Source of the DNA: Patiria miniata
Taxonomy: Eukaryota; Echinodermata; Asteroidea; Valvatida; Asterinidae
Length of the DNA: 64,000 nt
Direction: 5' to 3'
NCBI RefSeq assembly: GCF_015706575.1
Contig: NW_024037064.1
Span: 13,989,606-14,053,605, forward strand
Shown here: positions 42,746 through 55,042 of the stretch, in pieces
How positions within the stretch are numbered: the first letter of the stretch is position 1
How the letters are laid out: each line of letters begins with the position of its first letter
Made by a program: the position numbers and the translations under genes
The notes under the pieces: model-generated
What the model saw: only the letters and a program-made list of their open reading frames with translations
The model's database searches: none
What the model was told of the DNA's origin: nothing

Positions 42746-44983
42746 ATGCCGCAGGAATACAAGAGGAAAACACAACGTGGGAGTGATGCAGTATCGCTTC
42801 AACGCGCAGCACAAGCGGTCCAAGAGGGGAACAGTGTGCGAAATGCCGCACGAACATTCGACGTTGATCGTATGACTCTGAAGCGATACATAGACAAGCA
42901 GAGAGAAGATCCTCAGGGAGTAAGTGGATACAAGAACTGTAAACTCCGGAACATGATATTTCGTCCAGAGATGGAAAACGAGTTAGCACAGCACATCAAA
43001 GATTTGGCAGCAAGTTACCATGGGCTATCGAAAGAGAAGTGTCGCTGCTTAGCCTATGAATTTGCCTTGGGAAACGGAATTGAAGTCCCTGAAAACTGGC
43101 GTGCCACAAAAAAAAGCAGGGGAAGCTTTCTGGTTGGGACTGAAAAAACGCCACAACCTTGCCATTCGTAGCCCAGAGGCTACTTCATTAGCAAGAGCAA
43201 CCGCGTTTAATCGTCATACCGTAGGTCAATTTTATGACAACCTAGCGAAGGTCATGGATCAACACAACTTCCAGGCACAGGACATATACAATATTGACGA
43301 AACTGGATGAACAACAGTTCAAAAGCCTGGGAGTATTGTCGCTGAGAGGGGGATCAAACAAGTAGGCTCCGTCACTTCAGCTGAAAGAGGTGAATTAGTG
43401 ACAGTTGTTAATGCCATCAGCGCTAGTGGTGCAGTGCTTCCACCATTGTTTATCTTCCCACGAGTCAACTACCGCGAGCACTTCATACGCGGGGCAACCT
43501 GTAGGTTCCATTGGAGCAGCCACCAGGTCAGGATGGATCAATGAACAAACTTTCGTGCAGTACCTGAATCATTTCGTGCACCATACACGCTGCACTCCAG
43601 ACCGAAAGGTTTTGCTCATCATGGATAATCATGAGGCACACATATCTCTAGCAGCAGTGGACAAGGCAAAGGCAAGTGGGGCTGTTCTGTTAACAATTCC
43701 CCCACACACGTCCCACAAGCTCCAACCCTTAGACAAAGCGGTGTACAGTCCGTACAAGAGAGCATACACACGTGCAATGGATGCATGGATGCGTTCCAAT
43801 CCTGGCAAAACTGTTTCCATCTACGATGTCCCTTCACTTGTGATTGAGGCCCACATATCCGCGTGTGTTCCACGCAATATCCTGGCAGGTTTTCAAAGCA
43901 CAGGTATTCTGCCTTTCAACAGTGACATATTCTCAGATGCCGACTACGCTCCAGCAAATGTCACAGACAGAGAACACGATGCCCCCACAGCCGGCCCAGC
44001 AAGGAACCCCGATGCAGCCACAGCAGGCCCAGCAAGGAACACCGATGCACCCAAAGCAGGCCCAGCAAGGAACCCCGATGCACCCACAGCAGGCACAGCA
44101 AGGAACCTCGACGCACCCACAGCAGGCCCAGCAAGGAACCTCGACGCACCCACAGCAGGCTCAGCAAGGAACCCGGATGCACCCACAGCAGGCCCGGCAA
44201 GGAACCCCGACGCACCCACAGCAGGCCCGGCAATGAACCCCGACGCACCCACAGCAGGCCCGGCAAGGAACCCCGACGCACCCACAGCAGGCCCGGCAAG
44301 GAACCCCGACGCACCCACAGCAGGCCCAGCAAGGAACCCTGATGCAGCCACATCAGGCCTAGCAAGGAACCTGGATGCACCCACTGCCGACAGGGAGGTG
44401 TATGGCACCAACTTCGCAGGTCCTCCATCCACATATGTGTCACCCAGGCATATACAACCCCTCCCTAAGGCCGGGCCTCGGAAAAGAAAAGCTTTTAACA
44501 GAAAGAAAGGTAGCACCAAAATTTTGACTGACACACCAGTCAGAGATGAAATTGCAGCGGCAAATGAAGCCAGAAAGACAAAGAAACCAGCTAAGAAAGT
44601 TCATCCCCCCGCAAAGAAATCTTTATTCACAAAGTCACAAAGCAAAATCAATGGAGATAGACTCTAATGACTCTGATGATTCTGAAGAGGAAGATCAGAG
44701 TATCATTGAAGGCGATTTTGTCATAGTCAAAGTCCATGGGAAATCGAGAAGCAATCATTACATTGCCAGAGTTGATGCCTTTGATGGTGATGAATTTGAA
44801 GGAGTTTTTCTTCGTCGGGTGTTGAGCCTGAATGACCGGGCTACGTTTGTTGTGAATACCGAGGATGAAGCACTGTGGTTGCGGGAAGATATAGCAAAGA
44901 AATTGCCAACACCCGCCATTATCGGGACTTCCCGTCGCACACAGTTTCAGTTTCGTTGTATTCTCGATGAATGGAGCCTCTAA
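42746..44983 (+). pseudogene. pogo-like transposase with 11-residue repeat insert, decayed
   Basis: The N-terminal psq-type helix-turn-helix (AVQEGNSVRNAARTFDVDRM, then LKRYIDKQR) starts at the ATG at 42746 (MPQEYKRKTQ). A CENP-B-like region (AHIKDLAASYHGLS) follows. The DDE domain has YNIDETG (first Asp, ~43298), VLLIMDNHEAH (second, ~43620) and PPHTSHKLQPLDKAVYSPYK (third, ~43735). Then ~12 repeats of DAPTAGPARNP and a C-terminal domain with DFVIVKVHGKSRSNHYIARV. Damage: a frameshift at an A-run near 43110, TGA for the expected Trp after DETG at 43308, a one-base insertion near 43510 and a frameshift near 44655. Inactive, but only moderately decayed. Confidence 0.85.
43970..44390 (+). repeat. 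33-bp coding minisatellite in the transposase
   Basis: About twelve copies of a 33-bp unit (CCCACAGCAGGCCCAGCAAG core) encode DAPTAGPARNP. Copies differ by few bases. GC-rich compared with its surroundings. Confidence 0.9.
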
Positions 44984-45830
44984 TTGGGGGGTAAACTGTT
45001 ACTTTTGTTTTTGCATTGTGTAAAAGTTTGGACTCAAGTCAAGTGTTGACAGTTGTTTATTATGCGGTTTCGTCCTGATATCCTGCCTACATCATTGACA
45101 GACAGTAGGCCTAATTTTTTTGGATAATGTGTTGTCTATCGTTTACAGTTTAAAAATGTTTCAGTATTCTTTGTTACTAAAATGTATGCTACATCTAAAC
45201 ATCATCTCAACTTCAATCATAGGAACTTAAAGCGCCCAGAAAACATGATTCCATAGACACACATAAAGACATTTGGCATTAGGGAAAATATAGTTGTCTA
45301 CTAATATGCTTCCTAGCTGCGCTACTGACAGCAGGAGCTTGAAGAGTTTCACTTATGTTGTATGAAGATTGATAGTTGTTATTGTCTTTTCTCATGGCTA
45401 ATTGGCCATTTGTGTTTAGCTATCGTTTACAGGAATAAAGTGCCACTAAATATCTGTGTTAGCTATAGCCAAAAATGAAGCTTGTTTACATGAATAATAA
45501 TTTCTCAAAGAAGGATTGTTAAGGTACCTGTATGATCTTCACTATTGTAATTTCTTGCACACTAGAATCCAAGCTACCCATTAACCAGCCATGGACTTGT
45601 CAAAGATCTTTAGGATAATAAACGTCCATCCCATATATATTTTACTGTGTGCAAATGTCATTTGAAAACTCTTGACCCTTGACCCACGCATGACTTTCAC
45701 ACCTACAGTTTGCACCAGGCCATTAACAAGCTAAACATGGCTTTGCTTTTTACCATTTTCACAGTGGCACAACTCTCCTCAGGGTGACTCAACTCTCCTT
45801 AAGGATATGCTCAACTCTCCTCAACTTGGA

Positions 45831-47056
45831 GGAGACTTGTGCCACTTGACAAGTTTTTTTTAATGAAATATTGATGCAATATGCAATCGTCTGGAAAAGC
45901 ATTACCCCTGACCATATAGTAACATAATAGTTGTACTTCATTATGATTATAAACGTTTCCGCCCAACTCACAAATAAAGAGAAATATTGGCAAAAATAGA
46001 TTTTTCTTAAATGATTTAATAAAGTTTTCGGCAGGTTTTATCATATTTATGAGATATCACCTTTTGATACTTTCATATATCTGAAATGTTCAGAAGGGCT
46101 TTGTAAGCGTTTTGGGATTTTTAACTGTTGGACATCTTGCAAAATATAAGGAGTCAGTAGTTTTTCTTAAAACTGGAATTATTTGGTTTGATGTCCTAAA
46201 TAATAACACTGTGGTGTTATTTTATGGCAGCAGGTGCAAAGTGATTCATAATGAACTTTTTTGTTGTGATTAGTTTGTTGTCATTATACATGTACTATGT
46301 TTTTGATAAACAGCAGTTGAACAGAAGACCAGAAAGTCATGCAGCTATGCCTGTGAAGTTCAGTAGTGTCATCTGTTGTTGTCTGTAGGAGAAAAGAAAT
46401 AAATATGAAAGGATTATGGCATAAAATGATGGATTATAGAGTGGTGAAATGGTCTGGGCTGAATGTGTTGGTGCTGGTAATTTGAAAAGATAAATTGGCA
46501 GTTAAGGAAGTTGAAAATTGTGTGTGTATGGCTAGCGAAATTTTTTACTTTGTGTACATATGCACTGGCTTGGATTGTCATGCATTGTGTACGCAAGCTG
46601 TACGTGACGGAGTAAAGTTGTATTTGAAATAAATAGAGCTGGTAGTTACCTTGATGGTAGTTGGTTGTTTACTGTTGTTCCTCATTGTCTTCAGACCTTA
46701 AATAGAGAATTAATTAATGTATGGATTAATTATTGTTTGGAGTTGTATGCAGGGTGTATCAAAAAGATGTGAACAATTTGATAAGACAAGACAAGATATT
46801 GGTTTACCTAGGAATTAAAGCCTATCAACAGAATACTTTACTTTGAAATGTAGTGGTACTTTGTGAATGTTCACTTCTTTTTGGTACAGCCTGTAGTATG
46901 TGTGCCAAACTTGGGAAGTGGAATAGAATAATATGGAAAAAGAAAAAAAAATCTAACAGTTCTGAATCTTTTAATTTATTTGATATATTTAAGGTAGACG
47001 ATGGATAGTTTGTAATGCAGATGGCGTTTGATTGCTACAATTGGTTGCAAGGGTTG
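45831..47056. repeat. Remainder of AT-rich array and plain non-coding DNA
   Basis: 46005-46260 continues the array seen at 40451-42247. 46261-47056 shows no gene, repeat or RNA that I can support. Confidence 0.5.
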
Positions 47057-50000
47057 CTAAAAGTTGCTATGGATATCTTCATACATTTGGCGAAGATTCT
47101 CCATGAGATGTGTCACTTCAAGGTAGGTTGCTGTCAGTGCGACTGGCAGATGTTGCTCGAGGTCTGATTGCTCTGTGTTGATGGTGTCCAGCAGCAGGTT
47201 CTTGGGCACTGTATACTGTTTGTCATCGTCAGTGATGATGCGGAACATTCCTCTGCAAAGAATGAGTAAAACAAAATATGGAGTTGATTATGAAAATAAT
47301 GATGTATTAGTGTGTGGAGTTTTAGAAAATGTGGTGTTGAATACAGTAACAAATGAAAAATGTGCTTTTGTAATTCGTAGAAAGTAATTGATATTTGGAG
47401 AAATGAATGGATGTATTGCAGGAGAATTTGTAGTTTGGTTTGAAAGCATTTGTTGTATGCAAACCTGTATATATTGTAGTACAAACTGTCATTGCATTTA
47501 AAATGCATGAAGTATTTGGTTTTAAGGCACTATATATTAAGCCTTGATGATATAAAGTTAGTGATTGTGATTGTGTGTATTAGGATATGGTTGCGTTTGG
47601 ACTAGAAAAGGTTGAGGCTGTGCATGTTGACAGTACTGAACAATACAGTGCAGTAACACCATGTGGGGTTTTGTTTGTGAAGGCATGTGTGTTACCAAAG
47701 GAGACTACTTAAATTGTAGTTCATTTTTTCGCAGAACCTTACACACTCACAAAGACAAAATCTATTATGGTGTTACTGGAAACAGGTTTTATTTTTGGTT
47801 TTGGATTGTATGTGATAAATAAAAGTTGTGCAATTAGTAGTTTTTGTTAATTTTGTTTGTTAATCAAGTTTGGTAAGTCAACATGGTTGGTTTAAATGTT
47901 ATGTGATAAGTTTGAATTAGTATGTATTTAAAGGCATGGCAGGGGAAATGCATGTAACTGTTTGTAAAGGTTCATAGTATGTTAAGAAGGCAACATAGTA
48001 GTTTAGTTTAACTGTATTAAACTGTGCAGCTTTTGTGGCAAGTGTTGCACTTAGTCTATCAAAAGTCAACAGTCAGTGTGCGTATACATTGTTTCCTGCA
48101 AACTCCAGTGGTGATGTGATTGCGTATATAACAGTTGATGGACTAATTACAGGTGCTTTTAAGATATGACAATCAGTACTGTTGGCATGACAGAATGAAT
48201 TGAATGCCCAATAATGTTTTTGGCTGAAGTTCATTAAACTCCAGTAACAGTTGTTTGCCTGAGAGGCCTAATATAGCAATTCCGCCAAAATCTGTGAGAA
48301 TTGAGCGATGTATTTTGATGGGTTGAGTCAGATAGGGTTACAGTTGTGGATTTTTAGAGAACAAGATTTATGTGTTTTCTTTCTTTGATGTAGTAGTTGT
48401 TGTGAGGAGGCGTTTGCAGTATGAATACTAGAAATGAAGTGATATGTTTGGACTTATGGAGTATCTTCGCAGAAATCTGTCACAACAATTGTAGCAGTTG
48501 TTGTAGTTTCTTTTACCTGTTACAAAAGAAAAATGAAAATGTGATATGTTATTAAGACAATGAAAAATTGTGTGGTGGTTATCATCTCTTATATATGTTA
48601 GTAATGTTAATTTTGTTAATGCAAACTTAATGGTATTTAGTAAGTAGTTGTAGTTAGGATTGAGCATGCATGAGGAATTCAAGATATGAATTGAAGTGGT
48701 TTAGTTGTTATGTATGCATACTTGTAATCATTGTAACTATGTGTGCAAATAGCAAGTAGTAATTTAACAATAGTGCATGGTATGTTGCAGAAATGTTTTA
48801 ACATGGAATTATATACAATTGCAATATTGTGAATAATGACAAGGTAAAAACGGTAATTTGAAATGGGAGCATTGTATCATGTTGAATTATTTCAGAGCAG
48901 TAATGCATTTTTAGATATGGAGAATAGAATGATGTGAAGATAGGAGCAGCTTATTATGGATGCAAGATGGGCAACATGGTCACTGTGTGACTGATAGTGA
49001 GCTTTATTGTAGTGCTATGTAAGAAATTCCTTCCATTAGTGTGTAAAAATACATGTAACAGTGGTGCTGTTGAATGTTCTCAGGCAGAGTGCATACCTGT
49101 AGTATGCAATGATGGTGTAAGTGTGAGAGAAATTATGAAACCCAAAACAATCGTAACTCATGAAATGATCATTGGAGGTATGACTGATGTTCACTTGAGT
49201 AACACAGCCTTGCCAAATAGACTTTCAGTTGGCATGTACCAACTCAAGTAACAAGCCTATGTATCTTGTGGAGACACTATAGCTTTACCTCAGCACAGTG
49301 ATTTTTGTGCTCAAATCGTATTCCAATGTGTTATTGTAGAAATGATTGGAAGTAGTGGAATTGGAATTGTCTGTACACATAGTAATTATACACATTTGTT
49401 TATTGTGGAAGCATTTGAGTGTTTGTATTTATTTGAATACATGCAAGTGTTTTTAGTAACTGGATTGTATACACACCTCTATGGCTGTGTGTTTTGTGGC
49501 ATTGAAGGTATCTGTTCCTCTGAATTGGCGTTTTTCGAGGTTCTTCACGAGAACAGGAGTGTTGGTTGGAGGGATGTCTTCATCTGCGTGGCTGTACCAC
49601 AAGTTAATTTTTACTCTCTTCTTGTCCTGCAGATCTTCCAGTTCGAGTTCTCTACGTTTCGATTTTGGGGTGCACTTTAGGGGTGAAACCTGGAATCAGT
49701 TTTGGAATCATAAGACAATATTATAACAATGTAGTTTTGCAGTGTTTATAGTTAACTATTATTGTACACATAATGCAGTACCTTTTGAAAAGTGAAAAAG
49801 AGCATATCCAAGTCTGGTTCCCAAGTATGGGAAAATTGTGATAATCTTTCGAGTGTGATATACAGATATATATTTTTGGTGGCAGATAAACATACCTCCC
49901 TTACTATACCAGAAATCGACATTCTGGGTTTGGATGTAAGCAGTGCTTGTTGAATGTCCATTTGTGGGGCATTGTAGTATCGATGCAATGCTTGTTCGTC

Positions 50001-50703
50001 AGGGTTGAAATCAGGCGACTCAAATATCTGTAAATGTAAGTGTGCAAATAATATTGAAAATAGTATGTTATAGTAATTATGGCGCACAAATAACTGTGTT
50101 ATTAATTAGTTAATGTGTGGATGAACAATACAAACAATTTTACATTTGATTATTGGTATGTGGCACTTATTATATGCTTTTTCTTGCAGGTAGGCTTGAG
50201 TTTGCCCTGTCTTTGATTGTGTACCATGACATTCTGAGAATAAAAGAGTGGTGCCTTTCTGGGTAATTAATTAACATTTGCATGGCAGGTTATTATGGAG
50301 AGGATAAATGTGTGTAGTGGTTTTACTGCTGGAAAACTAAGGAATATGTATAACATGTAACTCTATAACTCTTTGTATAAGTGAAGTTCTTTAGAATTAC
50401 ATGTATACGATGAACGTGAATAGTTAGAGGGCGAATAGTGCGTAGTCAGAGGGCTTATAAAATGTTGGTACTTACATACGATTTTGATGTCAATCTCAAA
50501 AGTGTCCGGTTGTCCTGATGTACCACATTACAAAATGTTGCCTGGAATGATTCATTCTTCACCAGTTGATCCCTTTGTTTGATTACACTGGTATACAGCT
50601 CATAGATATCATTTTGTGTGGTGATGATGTCAACACACCATGTATCACCACGTTTGGAAGGGTTGGTCAACACTTGAAATGTGTATTTTCCTTGTGATGA
50701 CAT
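47057..50703 (-). CDS. RPA-like OB-fold single-strand DNA-binding protein, multi-exon
   Basis: Exon 1, 50703-50476 (76 codons, MSSQGKYTFQVLTNPSKRGD..., phase 0), donor TAT/GTAAGT. Exon 2, 50027-49896 (44 codons, PDFNPDEQALHRYYNAPQ), acceptor TTTACAG, donor GAG/GTATGT. Exon 3, 49689-49477 (71 codons, KKRVKINLWYSHADEDIPP, then FRGTDTFNATKHTAIE), acceptor TTCCAG, donor GAG/GTGTGT. Last exon 47252-47057 (MFRIITDDDKQYTVPKNLLL ... MYEDIHSNF stop), acceptor TTTGCAG. Exons 1-3 join in phase 0. The last exon starts mid-codon, so at least one exon is unassigned between 47253 and 49476; a Cys-rich stretch near 48430-48515 is a candidate. The pattern of beta-strands around INLWYSHAD and LVKNLEKRQFRGTDTFN fits RPA70-type OB folds. 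It could be a host gene or one carried by transposons; similar proteins accompany some Helitrons. Confidence 0.55.
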
Positions 50704-53700
50704 CTAGATATGAGAAAAGAGATACATCATGTAGGTCATTGCATTATAAATGGGTAGTAGCACATTGAAATATATAAAATATTTGAGGTCATTCTAAACG
50801 GAAACAATTGTGGGTTAACAGGGCAGATGTTTGTTATTGTATGCAAGAATTAATATTTGAATGTGTAAATTTCATTATACAATCCACATATACACGTATG
50901 TAGTTGTTTTTAGAAAATTATGTAATAACATAGCAAAATCATGTAACTGATCAAACTGAAATGGTAGCTGAAATATTATGCCTTCATGCAACTGTGGAAG
51001 TAAGGGTGAGCTGTATATGTTTTTGTTATTTCAGGATGCACATCTTTAGTAGGCCTATACTATCATGCAACTTATGACCAAAAAAAAAATCCATAGACAG
51101 TCACCACCTCTGACCTGCTGCAGAAAATCTATTCCCTTCTTAATTTTTTTGGGGTAAGATTTCCAACTGTTGGTACTTTTAAAGTCATATTAAGGGAAAT
51201 GAGTGGTGGTTCAGTATGGGATAGTTAACAAAAATGGTGTTGTAGCCTAGCTAATCATTTTGCTGAGATATGGTGTGAAGAAAAGTGCCTCATTAATTCT
51301 CCTCTTGCTCTTTTTGCTTAAGAGGTCGCCAATGGTCAAAATTGTCATCCTCACCTCCTGGCCTACTGTGTACCAACCAATGGGGTTGTTGACCAATATT
51401 GATCAAGTAATAAACAGGCTGACAATGCATGTTTCTATAGGAGGGTTAGAAGAACTGTAAGTGTAACCTTAGAAGAACAGACTGTATGACAATCACAAGA
51501 CAAGAAAATCACGTTTAAAGGCCTACTACTAGTATACTATTAGTATTAGGCCTACTGTACTATGGCATGATGAGTGAAATTGAAAGTTGAGCTCGTTTAT
51601 TGTTGGCCCAGTAAGCATGATCTAAGCTTTAAATTCCGTTTATGATATCCTCATGGAAATCCTCGATAAAGCTAATACAACTAAACTAGACCTAGTTGTT
51701 CATGTTGTTAGTGTCAGATGTTTGATATTTAGGTTATCGTGATGTGACTCATTCATGTCATTTATGATAGACTGCTGTTAACATGGTTAAAACTTAAGGT
51801 GGTGCGGCGTGTGTCCAAGCATGTGGCCTTGCGTAGGTGATAGTGAACGTGGTAAACCCCTTTAGGCCTAGGCCTAATTGAAGTATTTAACATGTTTAAA
51901 GCAGATGCGAACATGTGAAAGTTTAGCAGTGAAACTGTTGAGTGTTGTGTTGGGTTGTTTTTTTTAGATTAGAAATACACTTAGTTATTTTTAAGAACTG
52001 TTTTAACAGAGTTGTGTTGTTTCCGTGGAGAGATTTTTTGTAAAATGTTTTGTAAAAGAATTTTACCTTGGAAGTTCGATGCTTACAGTAGAGGCAGTTC
52101 ACCTGGAATACTCGTGTGTGTCGTGAAAAATAGAAAGTTTAACTGCAGTGCACCCTCTGTAGAAGAGAGTTGCAGCAGCATCAATAACAGTTTGGTTTCT
52201 GCCTTTTCAATTGCGTTTGTGGTATGGAGCGGATCGCGGAGCCATGCTTGTTGGCGCATGCGCGTCGCAGCCGGATGCAGGGTGACCGTTTTAGCAGATT
52301 TTCGGCTGTTTTTAACAATTTTTTTTTTAAATGAGTTTGACAGAAATTTTCACAGAATGGAGGATTTTTTTGGCAGATTTCTGGCAGAAATCTGCAAAAA
52401 TAGTTATTAAACAACATAGGCAATTTCAAAAAATGGTATGTTTTGTTTAAAGAAGCTGAAATGTTTTTACATGCACCCTTGCATAATGGATAGGTTGGGT
52501 GGTTTAGGTAGTGAGGTTCAGTGGGAATCGTACATGTACATTGTTGTGATGCTTGTAGCTGCGTTTTGCCTGAAATTTATGCAATTTTATAACATGTGTA
52601 TTTTACTGTTAATTGTTGATAATGAAATTGGAACCTTAATTATGGCAATACTACAGCATATACATGTGATTTCAGTGTCTTTAGTGTATTTCGTGTAATT
52701 CTGAGGAATTGGACATAATTTTGATAAATGTGACAGATTTGTGAATTGCATTTAGCAGAATTTTGCCATGACCTTACGGTCACCTTGGGGGGACGGACGT
52801 GTGCACGTACGCGAACGCTGCGCTGCATATAGTGTATAGCATGCAAAGCATGCGGTACATGTACACGTACAAATGTACATGTAGTTCTTCAACACTAAAT
52901 CAGCGTAAGTTAAGTGGTGGCATTTGATATGTAAAAAAGTTGTAAGAATATTTGTGTTTGTATGATGAGTTTGACATTGATTGTGAAGGATTTGCATTTG
53001 AGTATAGTTAAGGTGTAAAAACGAAAGTTTTAAGGGATGCTTAAGTTTCTTTGGGGAAGTTGTAGTAAATAGTGTTGGCGGCTGTGACTAGACCCACTTG
53101 TCATGCTTGTCTGCTTGTTTATTATGTGTGGCCTCTGTTTGCTTTATATTGTAGTCTGTACGGATTGCTTTTTAGTGTTTGCTGCGCTGTACGTTCGGCC
53201 ACACGTCTTGGAAACCTACTAACGAGTTTATTGTAAACAGTGGTGCACCCTTTTATGGCATATATTTTTTGTTACATACATACCACTGATATGGTTGTTT
53301 TCTATGAGTTCTTATCTTTTGCCCCCCGGGTAGATAAGGTGATATTTCTTTTTTGTGTGTGAGAACTTCATACATCTTTGTGGAGTCCATATGCGCCAGT
53401 TTGGGACTAAACTCCTCAGTAGGTTGGGAAACCAGGCGTGTGGCCTAACATACGGCGTAGAAATACAGAGGCCACACATGTCTAGTGGGGCAGTAGGCTG
53501 TGACTAGGTTAGTTTGGAGTGGTTCCGGGTTTTTTGCATTTGGACATTTTCTTTTGTTGCTCATATGCAGTGTTGCTGTTTGTTATTGTTGAGAAACTTT
53601 AAATGTATTCAAGAAAATATTGTTACTGTAATGGTCTTGAGCCTTTGTGAAGAATTTCAGTGTCTTTAAAGTTAGTGCTAAATTTGCAAATTGAGGCGTC

Positions 53701-54139
53701 TGGAAACTGGGCCCCACTTGTTGAGTGTTCTCTAACGTGTACGCCAGATATTGGAGAGTTTCTGTAAACATGAGAAATGATGAAAAATCTGTATTGGCCC
53801 TAGAGAGGACGAGAGAGAGCACACGGACATGGATAAATATGGTCAGCTTCGGCTAACCTTCGCCGAGCGTTTATTGCTTTTGATGATACAGTCCCATGTA
53901 TCCTACATGTATTAACCAATACAATATTACAGTGTTTGCATTGTCTACTATTACACTGTATGTTGAGGCCCCGCAATGCAAGAATTTGTTAATCAAATAA
54001 CGATGACAATGAGTGTTGTAAATCACACTACTATTACACTGTATGTTGAGGCCCCGCAATGCAATAATTTGTTAATCAAATAACGATGACAATGAGTGTT
54101 GTAAACCACCAAACCATGCAATTAAGCATAAAGTTACAG
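50704..54139. other. Intergenic DNA, no gene supported
   Basis: AT-rich, with short simple runs. There is a perfect 11-bp inverted repeat at 52373-52395 (GCAGATTTCTG / CAGAAATCTGC), ACATGTAC-type alternations near 52855-52885, and an 83-bp tandem duplication at 53947-54112. No ORF here looks like a protein family. Confidence 0.5.
53947..54112 (+). repeat. 83-bp tandem duplication
   Basis: TTACACTGTATGTTGAGGCC at 53951 recurs at 54034. The two copies differ at about two or three positions, so the duplication is recent. Confidence 0.9.
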
Positions 54140-54900
54140 GTATACTAAGCGCGGCAAGTTACACCAAATAAATTACACTGAGTCTTTGAATCTGCCAAAG
54201 ATTACTGACGAAAATATGCTGTGCGCAGATCCAGAAGATTTTATTGTCTTGTACAACTTCTGACAGTTTTGGTAGTCGTACACCTGTCAGGCTCAGGTAT
54301 AGGCACAGATTGACTACAATAAATAAAATGGAAAATAAAATGTATGTGTTACAAGAAATAATCCCGAGTTTGTGTAACCTAATTAACAGAATCAGCTGAC
54401 TGAATTACATATCACCTACATGTACATGTACTCTAAATACTTGCACACAAATGTCCAAACTAAAGGCTAAATACACGTACACATGTGTGTAGGCCCCTAC
54501 AATGTACAAGGGCAGATGAGTTTATCGGCCATGACCTAAATGCAAGAAGGGTTTATGTACACCCTGTATGATACTTGTACATGTGCTTAATAACAAGATC
54601 CAAAATAACATGCGTGGAAAATACATGTACATTTGTACAACTTTTAGGCTTACAAGATATCACTAAATCTCACATTAATTACTGACTCATTGATATAAAT
54701 TATTTAAGAGTAACCAACCGTTTAATAAACCTTGGCCAGTTAATGCTTTGGGCGAAGAATTCCACAGGTTGCAAATTCTGTCGTCATTGACATGATTGAG
54801 CTGAAGCCATGTTGCTTTTTGCTTAGCTCCCGTATTCCCGCAACAGCGCCCTCACTTGGCAAAACAAAAATAAGAAATCTATCTGAGTTTGGCCGCTACA
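54140..54900 (-). repeat. Probable BEL/Pao 3' LTR
   Basis: Starts TGTAGCGGCCAAACTCAG on the minus strand at 54900, right after AGGGCCGGTA. It contains an AATAAA in the minus sense near 54240. The far end is uncertain. No second LTR copy was seen in the window for comparison. Confidence 0.5.
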
Positions 54901-55042
54901 TACCGGCCCTCTAATTGGTTATTAATCAATAAGCAATTACATAATACCAATAAACAAGGTCAAACTTTACTATTATCTTTAAACTAACACTTGAAATCTT
55001 GGTGGATACAACGCATAACAATATGTCTGTAAATACTGACAA

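Larger units (their letters stand above)
42250..45830 (+). mobile_element. pogo-like (Tc1/mariner superfamily) DNA transposon
   Basis: Both ends carry clusters of GGAGAGTTGAGCC: left at 42261, 42278 and 42621, inverted at 42660 and 42683; right, inverted, at 45766, 45786 and 45809. A TA dinucleotide (42248-42249) precedes the left end, as expected for a TA target. Inside is a transposase with psq/CENP-B-type DNA-binding helices and a DDE domain. The right boundary is approximate. It interrupts an AT-rich tandem array whose next unit resumes near 46000. The non-coding right arm 44984-45765 holds no gene. Confidence 0.8.

Noticed and set aside
43944-44534. Long minus-strand frames over the pogo-like transposase
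   Set aside because: They mirror the GC-rich 33-bp coding minisatellite, whose repeats open all frames; the plus-strand transposase explains the region.
48430-48515. Cys-rich exon of the RPA-like gene (YNNCYNCC…)
   Set aside because: It has an acceptor (TTTTGTAACAG) but no acceptable donor in a phase linking exon 3 to the last exon, so it was not annotated as an exon.
48997-49251. 84-codon plus-strand open frame with several Cys (…CKNTCNSGAVECSQ…)
   Set aside because: No recognisable family, no clear splice or promoter context, and it lies in an intron of the minus-strand RPA-like gene. Kept only as a note.
52373-52395. Perfect 11-bp inverted repeat as a regulatory hairpin
   Set aside because: Isolated, in T-rich low-complexity DNA with GCAGATTT repeats around it; no gene nearby.
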